A stretch of DNA of 64,000 bases from Nitrososphaerota archaeon (GTDB lineage Archaea; Thermoproteota; Nitrososphaeria; Nitrososphaerales; JACPRH01), in the NCBI GenBank assembly GCA_023379805.1, contig JAMCPI010000002.1, positions 1-64,000 on the forward strand. Reading direction: 5' to 3'. Both the position numbers and the translations under genes were made by a program. Positions 49,659 through 59,130 of the stretch are shown piece after piece. Every line of letters begins with the position of its first letter. The stretch's first letter is position 1. The notes under the pieces were generated by a model that was not told the origin of the DNA, did no database searches, and saw only the letters and a list, made by a program, of their open reading frames with translations.

Positions 49659-52082
49659 TTGAAGAAAGCATCAGTTACAGCAGTTATCCTCATCACGCTT
49701 ATTCTGCTACCTTCCCTAGTTTACGCTCCTTCAAGTCTAGGTGCGAATCCGCAGAGAGTTATCGTGACGGTTTCAGACACGCCTCTCACGAAGCGCGCAG
49801 CGGCTCTCGGGCTAGGCATGCCTGAAGCAGCCAAGTTACTTGAGCCTCAGTTGAAACAGGAGGTTGAGAACCGTTTGGACAGCCTTCGGCGAGCCGGGGG
49901 GCAGTTCCGGGTGATCGAAATCTTGACACGCGTACTGCACGGTGCGGTGATTGAGACTTCGCAGTCTATTGACTCGTTGAAAGCCTCGGATCCGAGCCTA
50001 CAGGTCTACGGTGACAGCTATCTTCAACCTAGTTTGGAGAGGAGTTCGCGTCTCGTGGGTGCAGTGGATGCGCATCGCCTCAAGACCGCTTCAGGTGTTG
50101 CGCTTACAGGTAAAGGAGTTGTTGTGGCTGTGATCGATACCGGGGTAGATTATACGCATCCTGATCTGGGCGGAGCAATAGGGCCAGGTCAGAAGGTTAT
50201 AGGAGGCTACAACTTTGTCGATGAGAATAACGATCCAATAGATCGTGACGGTCACGGCACCGAGGTGGCTGGGATAGTTGCCGCTAACGGACGGCTGCAG
50301 GGTATCGCGCCTGACGCGAGTCTTCTCGCATACCGGGTTGTGGACCGGATGGGAAACGTCAAATCTTCGGATCTTATCCGGGCTCTTGAGCGGGCTAGTA
50401 GCGACGGCGCTAAGGTGGTTAATCTAAGCCTCGGCACGAAGGAGGAGATCAGCTCGTTGAGCAACGCTGTCGAGAATCTTGTGCAGAGCGGGGTTGTGGT
50501 GGTGGCTGCTATAGGAAACTCTGCGGACAGGGCCTTCGGGGAACCTGCGGCTAGACCAAAGGTCATCGCAGTAGGTGCCTCTCTTAACAATGTGACTACT
50601 GAACGTGACTCAGAGGTTATAGTGAACCCGGGTGGCTACGAGATTATTGCCTACTCGATGAACGGTTCACGTCCAGCTCCGGAAGGCGGGGTGGGCGGCA
50701 ACCTAGCCTATGTAGGGTATGCTCGTCAACAAGATGTCGCTTCCCTGGATCTCAGGGGGAAGATTGCGTTGGCGGAGAGGGGCGGTGAGCCGGGTGAGCT
50801 AATCTACTTCTCAATGAAGGAGGCGAATGTTGCAGCGAAAGGAGCGGTCGGTCTCATCGTCTACAACTCTGAAGGCGGGCTTTTCGTCGGCAACCTGATT
50901 GGGCCGCACAACCCGCAGGGATACCAATCCAGCATTCCTGTGATCTCGATTTCAAACGCGGATGGAACGTATCTGCGCAAGATGCTGGGTCAAGGTGAAG
51001 TGCTTCACTCCACAATCGTAACCGGGTCACACTCAACGATATTCGCTGACCGCGTGGCGGTGTTCAGCTCCAGAGGCCCAACCTCTCCATTCTATATTAA
51101 ACCCGACATCTTGGCTCCGGGTGTCAGCGTCAACACCACCACGATAAAAGGCGGCTACGCGTCGAGTGACGGAACAAGCTTCTCAGCTCCCCACGTCACA
51201 GGAGCCGCGGCGCTTCTGCTGCAGGAGCATCCTAATCTGACTCCCGAAGAGGTCGCCGGGGTCTTGGCGCCCACGTCAAAGGTTATGACGGATAGGTTGA
51301 AGCGGATTGTTCCACTCTTCTCTCAGGGTTCAGGCAGGCTCGATGTGCTGTCAGCGGCTCTTTCACCGCTTGCTATTGTGCCTCATTCCTTCGTGTTCCA
51401 GATGGCTACAGGTCAACCTGATCAGAGCGAGCTGTTAAAGGTGATCCCGATAGACGGCAGAAACATCTCAGTCTCAGCTGATTTATCCTGGGCCTATAGT
51501 TCAAACATCTCTCTATCCGTCTCTCCCTCTACAGTAAATGTGGGCGGGAATAGGTCGGCCCAGATTGAGGTTACCTCATCGCTGATTCACGCCTCACCCG
51601 GATATTATGAGGGTCGTCTCACTCTACGCCCATCCGGCGGCTACCAGAATCTCACCGTTCCCATTCTAGTATCGGTTAACAACGCCTCCATTATAATGGA
51701 GAACTCAGGGAGCCTCCATCTTATCTCAGTTAAGGCTGGCAGCATGAACTTCACAAAGGCGACGGTGAAAGTAACCTCGCCTACAGGAGCCGAGAGCACC
51801 TATATTCTCTCATCCGACGACTCTGTCCCAATAGATGTGCCGCAATCCGGAGAATACTGGATAACGGCGACAATCCCCAAACCCTCAAGCAACTTCCTCA
51901 ACTTCTCAGGCAACACCTATGCTCACGCGATGTACAATATCTCTCAGCCTCTTGTCAAAGTCGCAGGTATCCCGCTCCGCTTCTTCGAGATCCTCGGAGG
52001 CTTCCTCTTTCTCGCGATGTTAACCGCCCTTGTAATTGTAGCCGTTAACCGTAAAAACCAGCGACCACCAATAGTAATGTAG
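49659..52082 (+). CDS. secreted subtilisin-like serine protease (S8) with PA insert and membrane anchor
   Basis: An 807-residue protein with TTG start and signal peptide (VTAVILITLILLPSLVYAPS). An inhibitor-like propeptide follows (30-125), then the S8 catalytic domain with Asp160 (AVIDTGVDYTHPDL), His199 (DGHGTEVAGI) and Ser507 (DGTSFSAPHVTG). A PA domain is inserted between about 340 and 450 (LRGKIALAERGGEPGELIY...). A fibronectin-like beta region and one C-terminal membrane helix (LGGFLFLAMLTALVIVAV) follow. It should act on the cell surface. A TATA-like TTTAAAAG lies about 40 nt upstream. Confidence 0.93.
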   Translation: MKKASVTAVILITLILLPSLVYAPSSLGANPQRVIVTVSDTPLTKRAAALGLGMPEAAKLLEPQLKQEVENRLDSLRRAGGQFRVIEILTRVLHGAVIETSQSIDSLKASDPSLQVYGDSYLQPSLERSSRLVGAVDAHRLKTASGVALTGKGVVVAVIDTGVDYTHPDLGGAIGPGQKVIGGYNFVDENNDPIDRDGHGTEVAGIVAANGRLQGIAPDASLLAYRVVDRMGNVKSSDLIRALERASSDGAKVVNLSLGTKEEISSLSNAVENLVQSGVVVVAAIGNSADRAFGEPAARPKVIAVGASLNNVTTERDSEVIVNPGGYEIIAYSMNGSRPAPEGGVGGNLAYVGYARQQDVASLDLRGKIALAERGGEPGELIYFSMKEANVAAKGAVGLIVYNSEGGLFVGNLIGPHNPQGYQSSIPVISISNADGTYLRKMLGQGEVLHSTIVTGSHSTIFADRVAVFSSRGPTSPFYIKPDILAPGVSVNTTTIKGGYASSDGTSFSAPHVTGAAALLLQEHPNLTPEEVAGVLAPTSKVMTDRLKRIVPLFSQGSGRLDVLSAALSPLAIVPHSFVFQMATGQPDQSELLKVIPIDGRNISVSADLSWAYSSNISLSVSPSTVNVGGNRSAQIEVTSSLIHASPGYYEGRLTLRPSGGYQNLTVPILVSVNNASIIMENSGSLHLISVKAGSMNFTKATVKVTSPTGAESTYILSSDDSVPIDVPQSGEYWITATIPKPSSNFLNFSGNTYAHAMYNISQPLVKVAGIPLRFFEILGGFLFLAMLTALVIVAVNRKNQRPPIVM

Positions 52083-52117
52083 CGAATAAGAAATAGGAGG
52101 AGTAGTGATAAACTGTT

Positions 52118-53725
52118 TTGTCGCTTGAAAAATTCAATCTTCTAACCTCATCAATGTTCAACCATCTTATGGAGCGTGACCCGGTTGCCGCGACCTTCAT
52201 GGGGTTGCACCAGTTCGACGGTGAGATGCCTGACGGCTCAAGGAAAAGATATCTCGACGAAATTGAGTCAACGCGCCGCTACCTGTCCGAGTTCGAAGGC
52301 TTCGACTCCACAGGTCTCCCACCGGACAGAATCCTCGACCGGGACTTGGCGGTTCACGGTCTAAAGCTGCGGCTCTTCGAAGATGAGACCCTGCGCATCT
52401 GGGAGTCTATGCCTGACGCGGTGAACACTGTCGGCGACGCCCTCTTCCCGCTCTTCACCAAAGACTTTGCGCCCTTCGAAAGACGCCTGATATCCATAGC
52501 GGAGAGGCTTGAAGCATCACCCAAGTTTCTCGAAGACAGCAAAAGCCGGATTACGCGACCCGTGAACATATGGGTGAAAATAGCCGAAGAGACATCTCAC
52601 CAGCTCCCAATCTTCCTCGACACAATCGTCTCAGCAGCCCGATCCAGAGACGTTGAGGTGCGCCGCATAGAATCTGCCGTCGAGAAGGTCCGCTCATCAC
52701 TGGCTGAGTATGAGGAATGGCTGTCAAGAGAGCTAAAACCTGACGCGGCCGACAACTTCGCCATAGGCCCGGAGAAGTTCGAGCAGCTTCTCCAGCTCAG
52801 AGGCTTCGACTTCAACCGGCAGCAGATGCTTGATTTCGGCGAATCCGCGTTGCAGGAGGAGAAGCAGCGCCTAGAAGAGATTGGGCGAAGCATAGACCCA
52901 GCAGCCTCTGTTGAGCGGATTAAGGAGAAGATACGGTCAGATCACCCAGCCTCCTTCGACGAAGCTCTCAGCCTTGTGCAGCGAACAGTCACAGAAGCCC
53001 GTGAATACGTGTCCAAACATAACTTCGCTACGCTTCCTAAGGGAGAAAGCCTCATCGTGATTGAGACCCCGGGCTACATGCGGCACATAATTCCGTTCGC
53101 CGCCTACTTCAGCCCAGCCAAGTTCGATACGAGAAAGGTCGGCATCTACATCACAACACGCCCAGAAGGCGGTGCAGAAGCACTGGAGGAGCTGAACTAC
53201 GCATCAGTTTCAAACACGGCGGTGCATGAAGGTTACCCTGGGCACCACCTGCAGCTAACCTATACTGCTCTAAGCCCCTCGTTGATCCGTAATCTCTTTC
53301 AAGGCACCGAGTTCGTCGAAGGCTGGGCTCACTACTGCGAAGAATCTATGAAGAACATAGGCTGGCACGATACGCCCGAAGCCCGGTTCATGCAGACAAT
53401 CGACCTCATCTGGAGAGCAGCCCGCATAATCATTGATGTGAAACTCAGCAGCGGCGAAATGAGCTTCGGCGAAGCCGTAGAGTTCCTCGTCAAAGAAACA
53501 GGCATGAGCAAAGCGTCAGCAACCGGCGAAATCAACCGGTACACCTACACACCCGGCTACCAGCTCAGCTACTACCTCGGAAAATACCTGATCAAAAAGT
53601 TCAGGCAGGAAGCAATGGAGCGCTGGGGCGACGAGTACAGCGACAAAAAATTCCACGACCTCATACTACGCTCAGGCGGGCTACCAAGCCGCTTCCTACA
53701 CCGACTATTGATAGAAAACCAGTAA
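52118..53725 (+). CDS. DUF885 family putative metallopeptidase
   Basis: A 535-residue soluble protein. The metal-binding motif VHEGYPGHHLQLTY (His370 first) and the following FVEGWAHYCEESM with IGWH.... are the defining DUF885 elements, giving an HExxxGHH-type zinc site with a downstream Glu. The N-terminal 300 residues are helical (MFNHLMERDPVAATFMGLHQFDG...). Relatives are thought to be carboxypeptidases or dipeptidases. It follows the secreted subtilase by 35 bp on the same strand, so the two may form a protein-degradation unit. Confidence 0.9.
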   Translation: MSLEKFNLLTSSMFNHLMERDPVAATFMGLHQFDGEMPDGSRKRYLDEIESTRRYLSEFEGFDSTGLPPDRILDRDLAVHGLKLRLFEDETLRIWESMPDAVNTVGDALFPLFTKDFAPFERRLISIAERLEASPKFLEDSKSRITRPVNIWVKIAEETSHQLPIFLDTIVSAARSRDVEVRRIESAVEKVRSSLAEYEEWLSRELKPDAADNFAIGPEKFEQLLQLRGFDFNRQQMLDFGESALQEEKQRLEEIGRSIDPAASVERIKEKIRSDHPASFDEALSLVQRTVTEAREYVSKHNFATLPKGESLIVIETPGYMRHIIPFAAYFSPAKFDTRKVGIYITTRPEGGAEALEELNYASVSNTAVHEGYPGHHLQLTYTALSPSLIRNLFQGTEFVEGWAHYCEESMKNIGWHDTPEARFMQTIDLIWRAARIIIDVKLSSGEMSFGEAVEFLVKETGMSKASATGEINRYTYTPGYQLSYYLGKYLIKKFRQEAMERWGDEYSDKKFHDLILRSGGLPSRFLHRLLIENQ

Positions 53726-53764
53726 GAAGCGAGCAGAGAAGGTAATCAGTCAGCAGTTAGGTGG

Positions 53765-54064
53765 TCAACCAGGAATACCGGCCTTGGCTTTGTGTACCTG
53801 TTGAAGTAGTGAGTTAATTTTGCGGTGATAGTTCGAAGCGTATTCGAAGTATGTAGTGTAGTCTTTGTAGTTGTCGGTGTTGTTAGCCATTATTAGGAGA
53901 ATATCAGATGCTTTAAGGTAGTACTGCGCGGCTAGCCCCAAATCACCCGCCTTCTCCTTCGCAACCGCCTGCGCTACAATTGATTTAGCATAAAGCACCA
54001 TTTTACTCATGTCGCAAGAACCGCTCTTCCGCGTAGTAGACTGAGAGCCAACACTGCTAGCCAT
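53765..54064 (-). CDS. MIT-like domain protein
   Basis: A 99-residue protein. After a polar head, residues about 20-95 form three helices in the MIT pattern (AKSIVAQAVAKEKAGDLGLA then AQYYLKASDILLIMANNT, YTTYFEYASNYHRKINSLLQQV). MIT domains recruit ESCRT-III subunits; in archaea they occur in CdvC (Vps4), the cell-division ATPase. Here no AAA domain is attached, so the protein could be a free adaptor or competitor. The match is to helix pattern and key alanines, not yet to a profile. Its start may be a later methionine at residue 19 or 22. Confidence 0.6.
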   Translation of the reverse strand: MASSVGSQSTTRKSGSCDMSKMVLYAKSIVAQAVAKEKAGDLGLAAQYYLKASDILLIMANNTDNYKDYTTYFEYASNYHRKINSLLQQVHKAKAGIPG

Positions 54065-54265
54065 CTAAAACACGATTTCAAATCGACAAAAAAGAGTAGA
54101 AAGAGGACTATGTCATAATCAGTTAACAACCCAGTCCAAGCATGTTCCACTCACCTTCATAGGTAGAAGCGGAGGAAAACACCAGAAGATTAGTTGATTC
54201 TGCGGGAGCGGTGAAATTCTCGATATGCTTATAGCATTCCGGTTTTCTCGTCGAATCTGATCGAA

Positions 54266-55027
54266 TTGAAGAAGTGGGCTTACATAGGTATTGCCGTCAT
54301 AATCGCGGTTGTAGCTGTTGCAGCCGTAGGTATTCTTCTCAGCCAGAACAACAATAGTGGTAATGTTGATACTCAGCCGAAGTGGGTTGCATATTCTAGT
54401 CCGATTACAAGCGATATCGGAGGCAAGTACAATGCGACGCTTATTCTGATGGCTCGCCTAGGTGACTATAGCAGCGGCGATATCGAGTATACTCGCAACA
54501 ACGTTACGGTTAGAGGATACTACTTCTCAGCTTTTGAGCCCGCTCTCCGATACTTCAAGAACAACACCCCTGAAAACTCAACGGTTCTCTCATGGTGGGA
54601 CTACGGAAACATGATAATCGGCTACAGTGAGCGCGACGCAATCGCCACGAGCCCATCTCCAGCCCTGTTGCCAAGCGTCACAAACAAAAGCGCCAACATT
54701 AAAACTGACTCAGAGACGAAACTCCAAGACATCGCTAAAGCCCTAGCTGCAACGAACCCGCAGGAAACACTCAGCATAATGAAGAAGTATAACGCCCGAT
54801 ACATCTACGTAGCCAGCGGCCAACTGGGTGATGAAGGAAAAGCCAACTGGATTCTCACAGAATCCGGCATTCCAGCAGACAAGCTCAGCGACTACTGGAG
54901 CAACGGAAAATTTGTGAACAAGGGTACCGACACCGTCATCTATAAAATGCTCAACGAGCAAAACATACCTGGTCTCGAAAAGGTCTTCTCGGACGCGAAC
55001 AACAAGGTCTACCAAGCCGCACAGTAA
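54266..55027 (+). CDS. single-pass protein with WWDYG (STT3/AglB-type) extracellular domain
   Basis: A 253-residue protein with TTG start. One N-terminal helix (YIGIAVIIAVVAVAAVGILL) is followed by a domain with PENSTVLSWWDYGNMIIGYS (WWDYG at 110-114) and YNARYIYVASGQLGDEGKAN. WWDYG is the catalytic-site signature that binds the +2 Ser/Thr of the sequon in oligosaccharyltransferase STT3/AglB. The 13 membrane helices of that enzyme are absent, so it cannot be a complete transferase. The domain start (FEPALRYFKNNTPENST) also matches AglB. It may be an accessory sequon-binding subunit. The downstream gene is on the opposite strand. Confidence 0.72.
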   Translation: MKKWAYIGIAVIIAVVAVAAVGILLSQNNNSGNVDTQPKWVAYSSPITSDIGGKYNATLILMARLGDYSSGDIEYTRNNVTVRGYYFSAFEPALRYFKNNTPENSTVLSWWDYGNMIIGYSERDAIATSPSPALLPSVTNKSANIKTDSETKLQDIAKALAATNPQETLSIMKKYNARYIYVASGQLGDEGKANWILTESGIPADKLSDYWSNGKFVNKGTDTVIYKMLNEQNIPGLEKVFSDANNKVYQAAQ

Positions 55028-55066
55028 AAGCGAAGAAGAGTGTGGAGAAGAGCGTTTCTACTGCTA

Positions 55067-57490
55067 CTACTCTTCTAGGTGGTGCATCGCCTTTAGATCT
55101 AGTGCGAAGTCTCTGATTTCATCCGGCACAGCCATTTTGATCGGGACTTTCAGGGATAAGCCTTTAGACTTCTTTTCGAACCAGACCTTCTCGTTGAACT
55201 CCACTATCTTCTCCGTGTATTTAGCGGCCTCCGTATCCCATTCTGCTGTCGGGAACCGTTGTCGGTGGATGCCTTCGCCGCCGTAAAGCTCTCTCCACAA
55301 CGCGTCGGTGACGAATGGGACAATCGGTGCTAGAAGCAGCATTGTGCTTCTCAGAACCGTGTGAAGAGTATACCAAGCTGCCTTCTGCTCAGCCTCGGAG
55401 ACGTTGGAGCCGTAGGCCCGGCTCTTAGCCATCTCAATGTAGTGTGCTGCGAAGATGTTCCAAGCGAACTCGCGGACTCTGTTAGCGGGTATGAAGAAGT
55501 TGAAGTCACGGTAGCCATCCATACATTCAGTGATTAGTTTTGAAAGCTCCGCAAGTATCCACCGGTCGCTCGGAGTCAGCTCCCCCGCTACTTCTTCAAC
55601 ATCTGGAACCGGGAAGCTTGAGACGAATCTGGATGTGTTCCAGAGCTTTGTGAGGAATTTGTTGCAGCCTGCGATACGGGGCTCTGAGCAGCGGAAGTCT
55701 GCTCCTAGACTGGTCTCTGAAGCTGACCAGTATCTGAAGGTGTCTCCACCGTATTTGGCTAAGATCGGTATCGGGTCTATGACGTTTCCTTTGCTCTTAC
55801 TCATCCGCTCACCCTTCTCGTCTACACCGTACCCCATTATCCAGGCGTGCTGGAACGGCTGCTTCCCAGTTAGCTGGTAGCATCTGAGGATTGTGTAGTA
55901 AAGCCAAGTTCTGACAATGTCTTTAGCTTGGGGTCGTAGGCTGGTCGGGTAGGTTTTAGTGAAGAACTCCTTCTTCTTATTACTGTTGTCCTGATATCTG
56001 GTGATGAAGAGCGGCGTTACGCTTGAGTCCATCCAAGTGTCGAAGGTTCGGGTGTCGCCTGTGAAGCTTGTTCCTCCGCATTTGATGCACTGCTTGAAGG
56101 GCGCAGGATCTTTCCAGGGCTGATAGTATTTGCCGGGCTCAGGAACCTGGGGTTCTCCGCATTTGTCGCAGTACCATATCGGGATCTCTGTCGCGTAGTA
56201 GCGTCTTCTAGAGATTGGCCAGTCTATTGACACTGAGTCTATCCAGTTAAGCAGTATCCGTCTATGCCCCTCAGGGTGGAATATCATTTTCTCAGCGATA
56301 TCCCGTATCTCAGGTTTGAACTCAAGCTGCTTCAGATAGTACTCGTTCATCGGGATAATCTCGATAGGGGTGTGGCTTCGCTCACACATAGGTGTCCTGT
56401 GGCTGATGCTCTCACGCTTCACCACAAGCCCAGCGGCCTCCAAGTCCTTCACAGCCTCTTCCCGAGCCTTCTTCACCCTTAACCCCTGGTACTTTCCTGC
56501 AGCCTCGGTCATCTTTCCCCGATCGTCTATCGCCACGATTTCTTTTAGGCCAAGCTCCCTGAAGAGCAGAACATCTGTGTAGTCACCGTAGCTGCAGACC
56601 ATCACTACTCCTGAACCGAACTCAGGCTTCGCGCTCGGGTGAGGTCGAATCAGAACTTTCCGGCCGTAAAGCGGCACAGTAACCATTTTGCCCTGGTACT
56701 TCTGGAACCTTTCATCATCCGGGTTTACTATGACTGTTTGGCAGGCGCACAGCAGCTCCGGTCGAGTTGTCGCCACAATAATGTCTTCTCCAATATCCTC
56801 AACTTTGAAGCGGAGGTAGACCAGCTCCGTGGGAATGTCTTCGTAGGTTACTTCAGCGTCGGCGATCGTGGTTCCGCAGTCGACGCAGTAGTTATTCGGT
56901 CTAGAGGCCTGATAGACTAATCCGCTCTTCCAGAGGGTTATGAAGGTGGCCTGCGTCAGGCTCCTGTACTCCTCGGAGTCAGTTCGGTAGTACTGCTTCA
57001 GGTCGCCGCTTAACCCCATCGTCTTCATAATCTGGATCATCTCAGCCTCCAGATCGTCGAGGGCGTGTCGGCAGAGCTCGAGGAACTTCTCCCTAGGCGT
57101 CTCATGTATCTTCACCTTGTACTTTCTTTCCGTGTAGAGCTCAACGGGAAGCCCGTTTCTGTCGATGCCTATGGGAAAGAGAACGTTATGCCCGGACATA
57201 GCGGCTGTCCGCGCAATCATATCAATCTGGGAGTAGTGGGCGGCTGCGCCGATGTGCCAAGGCCTGCCTGAAGGATAGGGTGGCGGAGTATCAATGACGA
57301 AGACGGGCAGTTCAGAGGAGTCTGGGTTGAAGGGGCGAGCCTCCTCCTCCCACTTCTTGAAAATCTCAGGTTCAATCTTGGGGCTCCACGTCTTCTCTTT
57401 AATCTTAGGTTCGAACGGCGTTTTGCCTGACCCTTCCTCTGCTCCTCCCTCCTCTACTTTTGTTTGCTCTGTTGTTATGCCCCGCTCCAC
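55067..57490 (-). CDS. valS: valyl-tRNA synthetase
   Basis: An 807-residue class I synthetase that charges tRNA-Val. It has the nucleotide-binding signature PPPYPSGRPWHIGA (HIGH-like as HIGA), a long CP1 editing domain (VATTRPELLCACQTVIVNPDD...), the zinc-type cysteine groups (YCVDCG, WYCDKCG, CIKCGG), and the KMSKS loop ERMSKSKGN. The anticodon-binding domain follows (TPSDRWILAELSKLI). The N-terminal 30 residues are acidic and low in complexity, so an internal start is possible. It is convergent with the WWDYG gene. Confidence 0.95.
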   Translation of the reverse strand: MERGITTEQTKVEEGGAEEGSGKTPFEPKIKEKTWSPKIEPEIFKKWEEEARPFNPDSSELPVFVIDTPPPYPSGRPWHIGAAAHYSQIDMIARTAAMSGHNVLFPIGIDRNGLPVELYTERKYKVKIHETPREKFLELCRHALDDLEAEMIQIMKTMGLSGDLKQYYRTDSEEYRSLTQATFITLWKSGLVYQASRPNNYCVDCGTTIADAEVTYEDIPTELVYLRFKVEDIGEDIIVATTRPELLCACQTVIVNPDDERFQKYQGKMVTVPLYGRKVLIRPHPSAKPEFGSGVVMVCSYGDYTDVLLFRELGLKEIVAIDDRGKMTEAAGKYQGLRVKKAREEAVKDLEAAGLVVKRESISHRTPMCERSHTPIEIIPMNEYYLKQLEFKPEIRDIAEKMIFHPEGHRRILLNWIDSVSIDWPISRRRYYATEIPIWYCDKCGEPQVPEPGKYYQPWKDPAPFKQCIKCGGTSFTGDTRTFDTWMDSSVTPLFITRYQDNSNKKKEFFTKTYPTSLRPQAKDIVRTWLYYTILRCYQLTGKQPFQHAWIMGYGVDEKGERMSKSKGNVIDPIPILAKYGGDTFRYWSASETSLGADFRCSEPRIAGCNKFLTKLWNTSRFVSSFPVPDVEEVAGELTPSDRWILAELSKLITECMDGYRDFNFFIPANRVREFAWNIFAAHYIEMAKSRAYGSNVSEAEQKAAWYTLHTVLRSTMLLLAPIVPFVTDALWRELYGGEGIHRQRFPTAEWDTEAAKYTEKIVEFNEKVWFEKKSKGLSLKVPIKMAVPDEIRDFALDLKAMHHLEE

Positions 57491-57648
57491 TCCGGTGGTT
57501 CAGCTCGCTCTGACCGGTCTCAAGCTGACTTATATTTCAACCACATGCTTATCTAAGAAAAAGACTATGTAAATTGTGGAATATCGTAGGAAGAATTAAT
57601 AGGTCATAAAAAACTCCGTCATACGTCTGCCCGAAGGTTCGACGCGGT

Positions 57649-59130
57649 TTGGCTAAAAACGGTTCTTCTCCGGATTCTAATGGCTCCGAGGATGCTCAGC
57701 TGAAACGGGTAGTAGGAATCTGGGGCTCCTTCTCAATGGGTTACGCCGATGTAGGTGCAGACATCTACATAGCTCTTGGGCTGGTCGCACTGTTCGCAGG
57801 CAACGCTTCCCCAATAGCATTTGCAGTGGCCGCTATAACCTATATTGCGACTGGGTTAGGTTACGCTGAGCTAGCATCCACCTATCCTGTGGCCGGTGGA
57901 GCCCAATATTATTCTCTGAAGGCCTTTGGTCCTCTTCACGGCTTCCTAGCAGGATGGGGACTTATGCTTGACTACACGATAGATATCGCGTTGTTCGCTT
58001 TAGCCTCGATAGGCTACTTCGGCTCTCTAGTCAAGATGTTCACCGGCAACGCCATCCTTCTATCATCACCCTACTTCGGCTGGGCTGCAATCATCCTGAT
58101 ACTGTTGCTGATAGGTTTGAACATATTCGGGATAAGATGGTCATCAGCATTCAACCAGTTCTTCGTGCTGATGAACCTAGTCATAATCTCCCTCGTACTT
58201 ATAGTAGGGCTGGCGTTCGTATCAGCCACCGGCGGCTTAGCGGCCTGGGCCGCTAATGTTCAATCTGTAGGCACCAATCCCTCATGGGGCAACTTGGCGT
58301 ACGCCACCTCTATAGCTATGGTCTCCTACGTAGGCATCGAATCTATTTCGCAGGCTGCCGAAGAGACGAGGTATCCTAAACGGGTCATACCTAAAGCCAC
58401 CAAATGGGTGATCTTAGCTGTCGTCGTTATGACTGTAGCATCATCGCTTCTCTCAGTAACATTGATATCCACAGAGGCGTTGAGCGCCAACTCCCAAGCG
58501 CCTATGATAGCTGTCGTCGCTAGTCTCCCCTTCATCGGCGCACTTCTCAGCATAATCATCGCCTTCACAGGCTTCGCTATGTGTTACGTGTCAACTAACA
58601 CAGGGGTTATCGGTGTCTCACGTGTCACCTTCTCAATGGGGCGTCTCAAACTCTTCCCATCCTTCTTCGGAAGAATACATCCAAGATATCGCACACCCTA
58701 CATCACGATAACCGTCTTCTCTCTAGTCGCAATCGGCATAATTCTTCTAAACAACGAGCTGCCCGGAGTAGATCTCCTCGGACTCATAGCTTCACTTTAC
58801 AACTTCGGCGCGCTCGTCGCATACATGTACGTGAACCTATCGTTGATTGAGCTTAGAGTAAAAGATCCTCGTCCAAGAGCTTGGAAGAGCCCTCTCAACC
58901 TGAACATACCGTATAAAGGCGGAAAATGCGAAGTTCCGATGACTGGGGTAATCGGCTTTCTCTCCTGCATGGTCGTCTGGATCCTGATAGTTGGGACTCA
59001 CCCTGCGGGAAGAGTCATAGGAACCATCTGGTTCACCGTTGGGTTCATAATCTACCTCATCCTTAGACGTAGAGCGAAGAGGCCAAGTTCGCTCAGCCCC
59101 GGTATGATCGGAGAGGATAATGGAAGTTGA
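57649..59130 (+). CDS. APC-family amino-acid/polyamine permease
   Basis: A 493-residue transporter with TTG start and about 12 membrane helices. Helix 1 carries the APC-type GSFSMGYADVGADIYIALGLVALFAG segment. Later signatures are AEETRYPKRVIPKA and VSRVTFSMGRLKLFPSFFGRIHPRYRTPY. It moves amino acids or related solutes by coupling to ions. Its stop overlaps the following universal-stress gene by 4 nt (TTGA), so they form one unit, as in several APC-UspA pairs. Confidence 0.92.
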   Translation: MAKNGSSPDSNGSEDAQLKRVVGIWGSFSMGYADVGADIYIALGLVALFAGNASPIAFAVAAITYIATGLGYAELASTYPVAGGAQYYSLKAFGPLHGFLAGWGLMLDYTIDIALFALASIGYFGSLVKMFTGNAILLSSPYFGWAAIILILLLIGLNIFGIRWSSAFNQFFVLMNLVIISLVLIVGLAFVSATGGLAAWAANVQSVGTNPSWGNLAYATSIAMVSYVGIESISQAAEETRYPKRVIPKATKWVILAVVVMTVASSLLSVTLISTEALSANSQAPMIAVVASLPFIGALLSIIIAFTGFAMCYVSTNTGVIGVSRVTFSMGRLKLFPSFFGRIHPRYRTPYITITVFSLVAIGIILLNNELPGVDLLGLIASLYNFGALVAYMYVNLSLIELRVKDPRPRAWKSPLNLNIPYKGGKCEVPMTGVIGFLSCMVVWILIVGTHPAGRVIGTIWFTVGFIIYLILRRRAKRPSSLSPGMIGEDNGS

